DNA of 64,000 bases from JBFWUW01 sp050247075 (GTDB lineage: Bacteria > Planctomycetota > Planctomycetia > Pirellulales > JBFWUW01): the NCBI GenBank assembly GCA_050247075.1, contig JBFWUW010000003.1, positions 109,213 to 173,212 of the forward strand, written 5' to 3'. A model generated the notes under the pieces. That model searched no databases. It was not told the origin of the DNA and worked only from the letters and a program-made list of their open reading frames with translations. This document shows positions 51,506-59,211 of this stretch, piece by piece. Made by a program: the position numbers and the translations under genes. Every line of letters starts with the position of its first letter. Positions within the stretch are counted from its first letter, which is position 1.

Positions 51506-51551
51506 CGAGTGTCGAATGTCGAGTGACGAATTAACCGAACACCGAACACTC
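51501..51551 (+). repeat. ATTCGTCACYCGACAYTC-type repeat (reverse orientation), copy 2
   Basis: Words GACGAGTGTCGAATGTCGAG and GTGACGAATT begin inside the stop codon region of the glycosidase-like gene; ACCGAACACCGAACACT follows up to 7 bases before the next ATG. Reverse complement agrees with 43578-43596. Confidence 0.65.
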
Positions 51552-51558
51552 CCTCCCC

Positions 51559-52464
51559 ATGCTCAAACAGCTCGAAATCTCCGGCCACGCCTCCGGCCCA
51601 AACCTACTAGTCTTCGGCGGCGTACATGGCGATGAGTTCGAGCCGATGGCGGCCATTCGCCGGTTGGCCCAGGAGTTGAACCCTGCGGAGTTGCGCGGAA
51701 AGGTCACGTTGGTTCCAGTAGTCAACGAGCCGGCATTTTTCCGAGGGTCGCGCACGGCCGAGGATGGGCTCGATCTGGCTCGCACGTTTCCCGGCAAGCC
51801 CGATGGCAGCGTCACCGAACGGATCGCCCACGCCGCCACGGCGCTAATCGCCGCGGCCGACTACTTCATCGACCTGCATACCGGCGGCTCGCAATTTGGC
51901 ATACTGCCGTTGGCAGGGTACGGGCTGGTCCCCCAGCAGCCGCTGCTGGATACGCAGCGCCGCATGGCCAGGGCCTTCAATTTGCCCGTGGTCTGGGGGA
52001 CCGATTGGCGGCTCAATGGGCGGTCGTTGTCGGCCGCCCGCGATGCTGGCGTGCCGGCCATTTATGCGGAGTACCACGGCTCGGCCGTGTGCGACCCCGC
52101 CGGCGTAGCGGCCTATGTCGCCGGCTGCCTGAACGTGATGGCCGAACTGGGCCTGCTCGACCGGCCGCGTCCGCCTTCACGGGTAAAATACTTCGTCGAG
52201 GACGACCGCCCCAGCGCCGGCCACCTCCAAATTTGCCATCCGGCTCCCATCACCGGTTTCTTCGAGCCCGCCGTGCAACTCGGCCAAGCCATCAATGCCG
52301 GCGAGCCTCTCGGCACGGTCTGCGACATCCTCGGCCAGCAAATCAAGACCATCCCCGCCGCCGAAACCGGCATCATCCTGCTCCTCAACACCTTCTCGCG
52401 CGTCAAACAAGGCGACAGCGTAGCAGTCATACTGCCGAAGGAAAGGATGAAGGATGAAGGATGA
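51559..52464 (+). CDS. Succinylglutamate desuccinylase/aspartoacylase-like zinc hydrolase
   Basis: 301 residues. The metal site is complete: His23 and Glu26 in GGVHGDEFEP and His107 in DLHTGG. YAEYHG carries a likely catalytic Glu, and a C-terminal beta domain (PAVQLGQAINAGEPLGTV) is usual for this AstE/AspA (peptidase M14-like) family. It removes an acyl group or splits a short amide; the substrate is not known. The C-terminal residues ERMKDEG are encoded by the GGATGAA repeat (52437-52466). The ATG follows a wordy repeat without ribosome site. Confidence 0.85.
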   Translation: MLKQLEISGHASGPNLLVFGGVHGDEFEPMAAIRRLAQELNPAELRGKVTLVPVVNEPAFFRGSRTAEDGLDLARTFPGKPDGSVTERIAHAATALIAAADYFIDLHTGGSQFGILPLAGYGLVPQQPLLDTQRRMARAFNLPVVWGTDWRLNGRSLSAARDAGVPAIYAEYHGSAVCDPAGVAAYVAGCLNVMAELGLLDRPRPPSRVKYFVEDDRPSAGHLQICHPAPITGFFEPAVQLGQAINAGEPLGTVCDILGQQIKTIPAAETGIILLLNTFSRVKQGDSVAVILPKERMKDEG

Positions 52465-52466
52465 AG
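52437..52466 (+). repeat. GGATGAA repeat at the 3' end of the zinc hydrolase gene
   Basis: AAAGGATGAAGGATGAAGGA is the reverse complement of the CCTTCATCC words before the PfkB and DUF502 genes. It codes for the last residues of the hydrolase and runs past its stop. Confidence 0.65.
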
Positions 52467-52480
52467 AACCGAACATCGCA

Positions 52481-52511
52481 ATCAAGAATCCAAAATCGAA
52501 AATCAAAAATG
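52481..52511 (+). repeat. AATCCAAAATCG-type start-proximal repeat, copy 3
   Basis: AATCCAAAATCGAAAATCAAA and the last A of the run make up the ATG (52509-52511) of the SDR gene. The start codon is thus part of the repeat, as at fadA. Confidence 0.75.
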
Positions 52512-53324
52512 TTCTCTCGTCCCGTCGTCCTCATCACCGGTTCCGCCCAGGGCATCGGCCTCGCTTCCGCGGTCGAATTTGCCCGTCGCGGGTATGACAC
52601 GGCCTTGGCCGATATGCAGGGAGATGCCTTGGCCGTCGCTGGCGAAGCGGTGCGGGCGGAGGGGGGAGCAGCGTTGTTGTTGCAAGGCGATCTGGCCGAC
52701 CTGTCGTTTGCCGAGTCGACGGTGCGGGACACCACGGCTAAGTACCAGCGGATCGACTGTTTGGTTAATAACGCCGCTTGGCGCGAGCTGCACAGCATGA
52801 AGCGAATCAGCCTCGACTCTTGGGAGCGGACCTTGCGGATCTGCCTGACCGTGCCGGCGTTTATGTCGCGGTGGGCGGCCGAGGCCATGATTCCCGCCGG
52901 GAGTGGCGTGATCGTCAACGTCTCTAGCATCATGTCGCGGCACGCGGCCGGCACTTCACCGGCGTATGTGGCAGCCAAAGGGGGAGTCGACGCTCTCACC
53001 CGCGAGTTGGCGGCCTTGTATGGCGGGCACGGCATCCGCGTGGTGGCGGTCAATCCCGGCGCGGTCGATACCGAACTGAGCCGTGACTATGCCGACGCTG
53101 GCCGGGCATCGCTCACCACCGAAATCCGCCGCCTCAGCGAGGACTTCACGCCGCTAGCCCGTTGGGCCCGGCCCGAGGAGATCGCCCGGGCCATCGCCAT
53201 GCTGGCCAGCGACGACGCCTCGTTTATTACCGGCACCTGCGTCACCATCGACGGCGGTTGGACCGCCAATCTGCACCCCACTAGCCTCAAGCGGCGTATG
53301 TCGCCCGATGACTTTCCGGGTTGA
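52509..53324 (+). CDS. Short-chain dehydrogenase/reductase
   Basis: 271 residues from ATG 52509; the longer frame to 52461 would translate the repeat. Classical SDR signs: LITGSAQGIGLASA (cofactor loop), CLVNNAA, VNVSSIMS with the catalytic Ser, YVAAK with Tyr and Lys, NPGAVDTEL, and SFITGTCVTIDGGWTA. The Asp in ADMQGDA after the second strand suggests NAD rather than NADP. It oxidises or reduces a small alcohol/ketone, perhaps a sugar derived from neighbouring enzymes. It lies 44 bases after the zinc hydrolase gene. Confidence 0.92.
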   Translation: MFSRPVVLITGSAQGIGLASAVEFARRGYDTALADMQGDALAVAGEAVRAEGGAALLLQGDLADLSFAESTVRDTTAKYQRIDCLVNNAAWRELHSMKRISLDSWERTLRICLTVPAFMSRWAAEAMIPAGSGVIVNVSSIMSRHAAGTSPAYVAAKGGVDALTRELAALYGGHGIRVVAVNPGAVDTELSRDYADAGRASLTTEIRRLSEDFTPLARWARPEEIARAIAMLASDDASFITGTCVTIDGGWTANLHPTSLKRRMSPDDFPG

Positions 53325-53395
53325 ACGTCTGGCATAATGCCATTTGAGTTGCCCAGGCGTTGGCTAGAAACCATTGCCTGGCGGCTGCGCAGCGC

Positions 53396-55210
53396 CTACA
53401 ACGCCTCATACCGTTGCAATTGCCCCTCCACAACCGACAGGCTTTGCCGCCAGAAGTCGGGGCGGGTGATGTCGATGCCGAAGCGCTGGGCCAGCGGGGC
53501 TGCGTAGTCCTCGCCCGTCGCTCGCAGCAGGGCCTCGTACCGGGGAATGAACGATGCCCCTTCTTGCTGATAGGCGGCGTACAGGCCCAAGCCAAACAAG
53601 TGGCCAAAGGCATAGGGGAAGTTGTAAAAATTGTGCGCGTAGGAGTAATAGTGCGGCTTCCAGACCCACATGTAGGGATGGTAGGTGCTTTCATCGATGG
53701 CATCGCCGTAGGTCTCTTTCTGCGCGGCCAGCAGCATTTGGCATAGGTCATCGGGGCTGGCTTCGCTTTGGGCGCGGCGCTCGAGCAAGGCCGACTCAAA
53801 CAAGAACCGCGAGCTGATATCGAGGCAGACCTGCGTGGCACCGGCCAGTTGCGTCTCCAAAATGGCCAATTGCTCGGCGGGGGCGGCGCTGGCCAGCGCC
53901 CCCTCGGCCGAGAGTGTCTCGCAGAAAATGCTGGCTGTCTCAGCCAGTGTCGAAGGGGCGCCGCGCCGCAAAGGCGGCAAGCCCGACTGGCAATCGTTGT
54001 GAAAGCCATGCCCCAATTCGTGGGCCAGCGTGCTGACCTGGTCAAAGCTGCCGTCGTAGTTCATCAGCACGCGGCTTTCGTCGCGGCCCACGATTGGCAT
54101 GCAAAACGCGCCCCCCCGTTTGCCGTCGCGCGGACCGGCGTCGATCCAGGCTTCGTCGAACGAGCGTCGGGCATAGTCGCCCAACCGCTGGCTGAACTGG
54201 CCAAACCGCTCAACAATGAACGCCTCGGCCTGGGGCCAAGACATAGTCATGTGTGCCCCGACTGGCGCGAAGATATCCCACCAGGCCAGTTGCTGTTTGC
54301 CCAGCTTGCTGGCCTTGCTACGCAGGTAGCGGCGGAACATGGGGAAATACTCGCGGATCGATCCGAGCAAGGCGTCCAACGTCGGCCGGTCAATGCGGTT
54401 GTCGTCCAAGGCCACATCGAGCACGCTGGCGCGTCCGCGACGGCGGGCCAGCGTGACGGCCGTTCCCTTCACGCCGTTGATGCATGCCGCCACCGTGGCG
54501 CGGATGCCGTGCCAACCGGCGACTTCGGCTCGATAGGCCCGCTCGCGCAGCGCGGGGTCGGCGTCGAAGCAAAGATTGCGGACCACCGTGATTGGCAACT
54601 CCTCCACGTTCTGGCCATCGCGGGCAAACGCCACCTTGAGCTGGCTGGTGACGGTCCCTTGTAGCTTGCCGAATGCGCCACCTCCCGAAATACATAACTC
54701 GGCCGCCAAGGCCTCCAACTCGGCGGACATCAAGAACTGGCTTTGGCGGGCCGTATCTCGCAGGTAGAAAGCATGTTCCGCCAGACTGTGGTGTAGAGGA
54801 ATCAATCCCTCCAACAGCGGCCCAAGCGAACCGATCCAACCCTTGAAGCGAACATCTAGCTGTTGACGGCGCACCTCCAGCAGTTCCAGCTTGGATTGTT
54901 CCCGCGCGGCGGCGGCATCGTAGCTGTTGGTAGTCACCAACCCGTGGACGAAGGCATCCATCGTTTCATACAGACGGGCCAGGCCGTTGAGGCGATCGAC
55001 TATTTCCGCCACACGGTTCGCCAAGGGCTGGTCGGCCGATTCGGGGCAGGCATCCAGCCGCCGCACGCCCAGTTCGTCAAACCGTTTTTCGGCGGCGTTA
55101 ATATTGCCGGCCAATTGCGAGAAAGCCGTGGCATAGTCGGCCGCCTCGACACTGGAATAGATGTTGGACAGATTCCAGCAAGGCAAGTCGGCAACGGCGG
55201 GCTGAGACAT
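53396..55210 (-). CDS. pepF: Oligoendopeptidase F (M3 family)
   Basis: 604 residues from the ATG at 55210 (MSQPAVADLPCWNLSNIY); the longer frame to 55300 includes a wordy repeat. The active site His397-Glu398-x2-His401 is in TLAHELGHGFHND, followed by STLAETASIFCETL with the third zinc ligand. It cleaves short peptides, in the cytoplasm since no signal is seen. The family is usually about 600 residues, so the length fits. It is alone on its strand, converging with the SDR gene. Confidence 0.92.
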   Translation of the reverse strand: MSQPAVADLPCWNLSNIYSSVEAADYATAFSQLAGNINAAEKRFDELGVRRLDACPESADQPLANRVAEIVDRLNGLARLYETMDAFVHGLVTTNSYDAAAAREQSKLELLEVRRQQLDVRFKGWIGSLGPLLEGLIPLHHSLAEHAFYLRDTARQSQFLMSAELEALAAELCISGGGAFGKLQGTVTSQLKVAFARDGQNVEELPITVVRNLCFDADPALRERAYRAEVAGWHGIRATVAACINGVKGTAVTLARRRGRASVLDVALDDNRIDRPTLDALLGSIREYFPMFRRYLRSKASKLGKQQLAWWDIFAPVGAHMTMSWPQAEAFIVERFGQFSQRLGDYARRSFDEAWIDAGPRDGKRGGAFCMPIVGRDESRVLMNYDGSFDQVSTLAHELGHGFHNDCQSGLPPLRRGAPSTLAETASIFCETLSAEGALASAAPAEQLAILETQLAGATQVCLDISSRFLFESALLERRAQSEASPDDLCQMLLAAQKETYGDAIDESTYHPYMWVWKPHYYSYAHNFYNFPYAFGHLFGLGLYAAYQQEGASFIPRYEALLRATGEDYAAPLAQRFGIDITRPDFWRQSLSVVEGQLQRYEAL

Positions 55211-55286
55211 GGTGCGCTCGGGGATCGGCGGTTGTTTGGGAATTGACAGACAGCACGGACGGCGAGGCGCGGCCCGTAATTCCGTG

Positions 55287-55320
55287 GAACCACGAATCAT
55301 ACGAATTCGACGAATGAAAA
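55287..55320 (+). repeat. ACCACGAAT-type repeat, copy 3
   Basis: ACCACGAATCATACGAATTC and GACGAATG match the arms at 32566-32692. It lies about 80 bases upstream of the pepF start on the opposite strand, and 170 bases before the Gfo/Idh/MocA gene. Confidence 0.6.
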
Positions 55321-55489
55321 GGAACCTCGCACGTGCGGCAAAGGTGAATCGTCGCGGACAAACCGTGTTTCAAGGGCATGTCGATCTCCGCTTGTCCCCC
55401 CCTGCTTTTTCACGAGTTGTTCGCCTTGCAAATAGGGTTCGAGTATCATGAACCCGCGTCACAGGTTTAACTTCTCAGGAGACACCGCC

Positions 55490-56830
55490 ATGTCCCAGCG
55501 TTCCACTCGCCGCCATTTCTTGCAACAGTCCGCCGTGGCCGGAGCGGCCTTGTCGATCTCCGCCGCGAGTTGGTCGCGGGTACTGGGTGCCAACAGCCGG
55601 TTGCGGGTGGCATCGGTCGGAACGGGCGGCAAGGGCTGGTCCGATCTGGTCGCCACTGCCGCCAGCCCGCACGTCGATGTGGTCGGCCTGTGCGACATTG
55701 ACGAATCGGAGAACCACTTGGGGCGGGCGGCCGAGAAGTATCCCCAGGCCAAACGCTACACCGACTGGCGCAAATTGCTGGATGAAGGCAAGGAGTTCGA
55801 TGCGGTTATCGTTTCAACTCCCGACCACATGCACGCCCCGGTTTCGCTGCCGTCGATGCAACTGGGCAAGCATGTCCAATGCCAGAAGCCGCTGACGCAC
55901 ACGGTCTTCGAGGCGAGGCAAATGCGCATGGCCGCCAACAAGTACAAAGTTGTCACGCAAATGGGGAACCAAATCCAATCACACGAGGCGTACCGTACGG
56001 CGGTCAAGCTGGTTCACGACGGCACGATCGGCAAGGTTCGCGAGGTCCACTCCTGGCAAAGCGGCAACTTGGGTTGGATTCTCGTCGATGACCGGCCCCC
56101 CGGCAGCGACCCCATTCCCGTCGGTGTGCATTGGGACGAATGGCTGGGCGTGGCCCCCGCGCGGCCGTACGTGTCCAAGATTTACCACTCGTTCAATTGG
56201 CGGGCCTGGCAAGATTTCTCCAACGGCCAGTTGGGCGACTTTGGCTGCCATATTCTCGACCCGGTCTTCATGGCCCTAAAGCTTACGGCTCCACGGACCA
56301 TTTCCGCCGTAGCGCCGCTAATCAATCGCGAGGTCTGGACCAAGTCGTCTACGGTCTCTTACGAGTTTCCCGGCACCGAACATACCTCCGGCAAGACCAT
56401 TGCAGTTACCTGGTACGATGGCGAAGGCCAGTTTCCGCCGCGGGAAAAGCTGGGCCTGCCCGACAATTACGCGCTGCCCGGTTCGGGTTCGGTGTTGGTG
56501 GGCGAACTAGGCTCGCTGGTGATTCCGCATGTGGCCATGCCCAAGCTGTTTCCCGAGGAAAAGTTTGCCAACTTTGAAATTCCGGTGGTTCCTGCCCGCG
56601 ACCATTATGTGTCGTGGGCCGATGCCTGCCGCGGCGAAGACCAGACGACTTCGCACTTTGATTATTCCGGCCCGTTGAGCGAAGCCATCTTGCTGGGGAC
56701 GATCGCCATCCGTCTGCCCGGCCAGACGCTCACCTGGAACGCCGAGTCGATGGAACTTTCCGGTGCATCGCGCGCGCAAGATCTGCTCACCAAGCCCTAC
56801 CGGGCGGGCTGGCAGCCAACCTGGATTTAG
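55490..56830 (+). CDS. Gfo/Idh/MocA oxidoreductase with Tat signal
   Basis: 446 residues from ATG 55490, preceded by AGGAG. The N-terminus STRRHFLQQSAVAGAAL (Arg7-Arg8) is a Tat signal. The NAD(P) loop VGTGGKGW, DVVGLCDID, and VSTPDHMHAPVSLPSM with QCQKPLTH (the EKP-like Lys) are typical. The C-terminal part (VHWDEWLGVAPARPY, FNWRAWQDFSNGQLGDFGCHI) matches the planctomycete exported subfamily. It works on a sugar or cyclitol, with cofactor probably bound before export. Substrate unknown. Confidence 0.92.
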   Translation: MSQRSTRRHFLQQSAVAGAALSISAASWSRVLGANSRLRVASVGTGGKGWSDLVATAASPHVDVVGLCDIDESENHLGRAAEKYPQAKRYTDWRKLLDEGKEFDAVIVSTPDHMHAPVSLPSMQLGKHVQCQKPLTHTVFEARQMRMAANKYKVVTQMGNQIQSHEAYRTAVKLVHDGTIGKVREVHSWQSGNLGWILVDDRPPGSDPIPVGVHWDEWLGVAPARPYVSKIYHSFNWRAWQDFSNGQLGDFGCHILDPVFMALKLTAPRTISAVAPLINREVWTKSSTVSYEFPGTEHTSGKTIAVTWYDGEGQFPPREKLGLPDNYALPGSGSVLVGELGSLVIPHVAMPKLFPEEKFANFEIPVVPARDHYVSWADACRGEDQTTSHFDYSGPLSEAILLGTIAIRLPGQTLTWNAESMELSGASRAQDLLTKPYRAGWQPTWI

Positions 56831-56930
56831 TGGCGGCCTGAAATCTAACGGAAAGAATGCAATCGTTGCTTTCCCCTGACTCGACACATCGTGCCATCAA
56901 CCAAAGCCAGACGTTGAAGAAAGAGCAGCC

Positions 56931-57395
56931 ATGCTGGCCTTGCACCCTTACCTGTTGGGCACGACTTGGGTCTTTGACGATCAACGCACGGGCCTGAAAG
57001 AAGAGGCCTTTGTGCTGGGCATGTCAGAGATGATCTCTCGGCTGACCCAAGCCAAGAAAATCCCTCGCGCGGAGCAAGGCTTTTTGTTGACCTTTAGCGG
57101 ACAGCCGTTGGCGGGCCAAGACGCCGAATTGACATGGCTGCGCAGCGACGACACGCAAGTCGTTCCTGGCCAGGATGGCAGCGGATTGCAGCTCATGGGT
57201 AACTGGTATCGCGGTGTCGTGGCCGGACAAGAAATGGAAGGGTGGCTCTGCCCGGCGCTGGGATTGTACTTTGAGGGCATGGCCCCACGGCGAATTTATG
57301 TCCGCGCCGATCCCCTGCCCGCGGGTGTGAATCCTATCTGGCAGGTCGCGGAAGGCGTACCGCAACGCCGCTTTGTCTCGGCCCCGAGGGACTAG
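56931..57395 (+). CDS. DUF6717-like small protein
   Basis: 154 residues. The start LHPYLLGTTWVFDDQRTGLKEEAFVLG and the later LLTFSGQPLAGQDAELTWLR, EGWLCPALGLYFEGMAPRRIYV fit the pattern I know as DUF6717 (short, with HPY...GTWVFDDxxxGLxxEPF). No catalytic motif; cytoplasmic. It may fold as a small alpha/beta protein. It stands 100 bases after the Gfo/Idh/MocA gene. Family name fairly likely, function unknown. Confidence 0.7.
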   Translation: MLALHPYLLGTTWVFDDQRTGLKEEAFVLGMSEMISRLTQAKKIPRAEQGFLLTFSGQPLAGQDAELTWLRSDDTQVVPGQDGSGLQLMGNWYRGVVAGQEMEGWLCPALGLYFEGMAPRRIYVRADPLPAGVNPIWQVAEGVPQRRFVSAPRD

Positions 57396-57479
57396 CCCAC
57401 GCGACTGTGCAACAGGTGCCGAACTGGCGGATCTGGCGAGCCTTGGCCCCTTGTTCTGTCGGACCGGGTAGGCCGCAAG

Positions 57480-57485
57480 TACAAT
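57480..57485 (+). promoter_or_regulatory. Candidate -10 box (TACAAT)
   Basis: TACAAT in GCCGCAAGTACAATATC, 73 bases before the esterase gene. Weak; listed because it resembles the TATAAT/TAGAAT boxes. Confidence 0.25.
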
Positions 57486-57557
57486 ATCGGCTGGTCTTGC
57501 CCGCCGTAAGAAAGCCCCGACCCACTTCGCGATACCACTTTCCTTCGAGAACCTTCC

Positions 57558-58283
57558 ATGAGAAACAATTTTTTGACGGGCCTGTTGGCGGCGGCTTTCG
57601 TGTGCGTCCACCTGGCTGTATGCCAGGGCCAACCGGGAGAGCAAGGCCCCGCCAGGCTCAATGCCCAGATCAAGGTCGAGCTCGATTACTTGTTGTATTT
57701 GCCCAAGGATTACGACGCACAAGACTCCTGGCCGCTGTTGTTGTTTTTGCATGGGTCGGGTGAGCGGGGCGACAATCTCGATCTCGTGAAGGTGCATGGT
57801 CCCCCTAAGCTGATCGCGGCGGGCAAGCAGTTTCCCTTCATCGTCGTATCGCCCCAGTGTCCGGCGGGACGAGCGTGGGAACCGATCGAACTGGTTGCGC
57901 TCCTGGACGATATCGCCAGCCGGCATAACGTCGATCAAGACCGCATTTACGTCACCGGCTTGAGCATGGGCGGCTACGGTTCCTGGCGGCTGGCGTCTTA
58001 CGCGCCCGACCGGCTAGCGGCGATCGCTCCCATCTGTGGCGGCGGCGAGACCTTCTGGGCACGTAGTTTTGCCCATTTGCCGGTGTGGGCATTTCATGGG
58101 GCCAAGGACACCGGGGTGCCGCCGGAACGAAGCCAGTCCATGGTCGCAGCTTTGGAGAAACTGGGCGGCCATCCCAAGCTGACCCTCTATCCGGAGGCCG
58201 GCCACGATTCGTGGACCCAAACCTACGACAACCCGGAGTTCTACGAGTGGCTGCTGAAACAGAAACGTCAGGCCAAGGAGTGA
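57558..58283 (+). CDS. Exported alpha/beta-hydrolase esterase
   Basis: 241 residues. Signal peptide (FLTGLLAAAFVCVHLAVCQG). The catalytic triad is seen as Ser136 in GLSMGGYGSW, an Asp in HGAKDTGVPP and His in EAGHDSWTQ. LLLFLHGSGERGD is the oxyanion-hole side. Similar to the phospholipase/carboxylesterase and PHB-depolymerase-type esterases common in planctomycetes. Substrate unknown, probably an ester in polysaccharide or lipid. It follows the DUF6717-like gene after 160 bases. Confidence 0.88.
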   Translation: MRNNFLTGLLAAAFVCVHLAVCQGQPGEQGPARLNAQIKVELDYLLYLPKDYDAQDSWPLLLFLHGSGERGDNLDLVKVHGPPKLIAAGKQFPFIVVSPQCPAGRAWEPIELVALLDDIASRHNVDQDRIYVTGLSMGGYGSWRLASYAPDRLAAIAPICGGGETFWARSFAHLPVWAFHGAKDTGVPPERSQSMVAALEKLGGHPKLTLYPEAGHDSWTQTYDNPEFYEWLLKQKRQAKE

Positions 58284-58479
58284 GGCCACATTCCAGGTAA
58301 TTCAATGGATTGGCTTCGTATGTCTGCGGGAACCATCCACTAGTTTCATGACGGCGTACATTGCGCTAGTCAGGTAACTATCCTCGGCAAGATGGCGGGG
58401 ACCGCGAACTACTATGCACGATCAGGGCTAGATGCCAAAGCGCCTGGCAGGCGTTACTCACCCTATCCTCGAATCCGCC

Positions 58480-59211
58480 ATGTCCTCCGACCAGCCGCCG
58501 TCCGACGCACCGCCGCTGATGCGGCTGCAAAACGTCGGCAAGACGTTCTACATGGGCGAGGTCGCCGTCGAGGTCTTGCGGCATGTCACCTTGAACGTGG
58601 CCGAGGGCGAGTTGTTGGTGATGGTCGGCCCCAGCGGTTCCGGCAAGACCACCTTGTTGAATCTGGTCGGCGGGCTCGACAGCCCCACGGAGGGCAAGGT
58701 CTGGTACCGCCAGCGAGATCTCTCGACGCTTTCGCCGCGCGAATTGACCCAATACCGCCGCGACAAGATTGGCTTTGTATTCCAGTTCTATAATTTGGTC
58801 CCCAATCTGACCGCGCGCGAAAACGTGATGGTCGCCACCGAACTGAGCGACAGTCCGCTCGACGTGGAAGAGACGCTGAACCTGGTCGGGTTGGCCGACC
58901 GCATGGACCACTTTCCCTCGCAGATGTCGGGAGGCGAGCAGCAGCGCGTGGCCATCGCGCGGGCCTTGGCCAAGAATCCCGAACTGCTCTGCTGCGACGA
59001 GCCAACCGGCGCGCTTGATTTTGAAACGGGCAAGCACGTCATGTCGCTATTGGTCGATGTGCAAGCCCGGTTGGGTAAGACGATCGTCGTGATCACCCAT
59101 AACTCAGCCTTGGGGCAAATCGCCGACCGCGTCGTGCGGTTGCGCTCAGGCGAAATCGCCGAAGTCCACGAAAACACGCAGCGCGTCTCGCCGGAGGAGA
59201 TCACCTGGTGA
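58480..59211 (+). CDS. ABC exporter ATP-binding protein (LolD/MacB type)
   Basis: 243 residues from ATG 58480. Walker A GPSGSGKTTLLN, Q-loop FVFQFYNLVPNLTARENV, signature MSGGEQQRVAIARALAKNP, Walker B LLCCDEPTGALD, switch His in VITHN. The closest families are those with FtsX-like permeases (MacB, LolD). The stop overlaps the start of the permease gene by 4 bases (GTGA), a translational coupling. Confidence 0.93.
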   Translation: MSSDQPPSDAPPLMRLQNVGKTFYMGEVAVEVLRHVTLNVAEGELLVMVGPSGSGKTTLLNLVGGLDSPTEGKVWYRQRDLSTLSPRELTQYRRDKIGFVFQFYNLVPNLTARENVMVATELSDSPLDVEETLNLVGLADRMDHFPSQMSGGEQQRVAIARALAKNPELLCCDEPTGALDFETGKHVMSLLVDVQARLGKTIVVITHNSALGQIADRVVRLRSGEIAEVHENTQRVSPEEITW

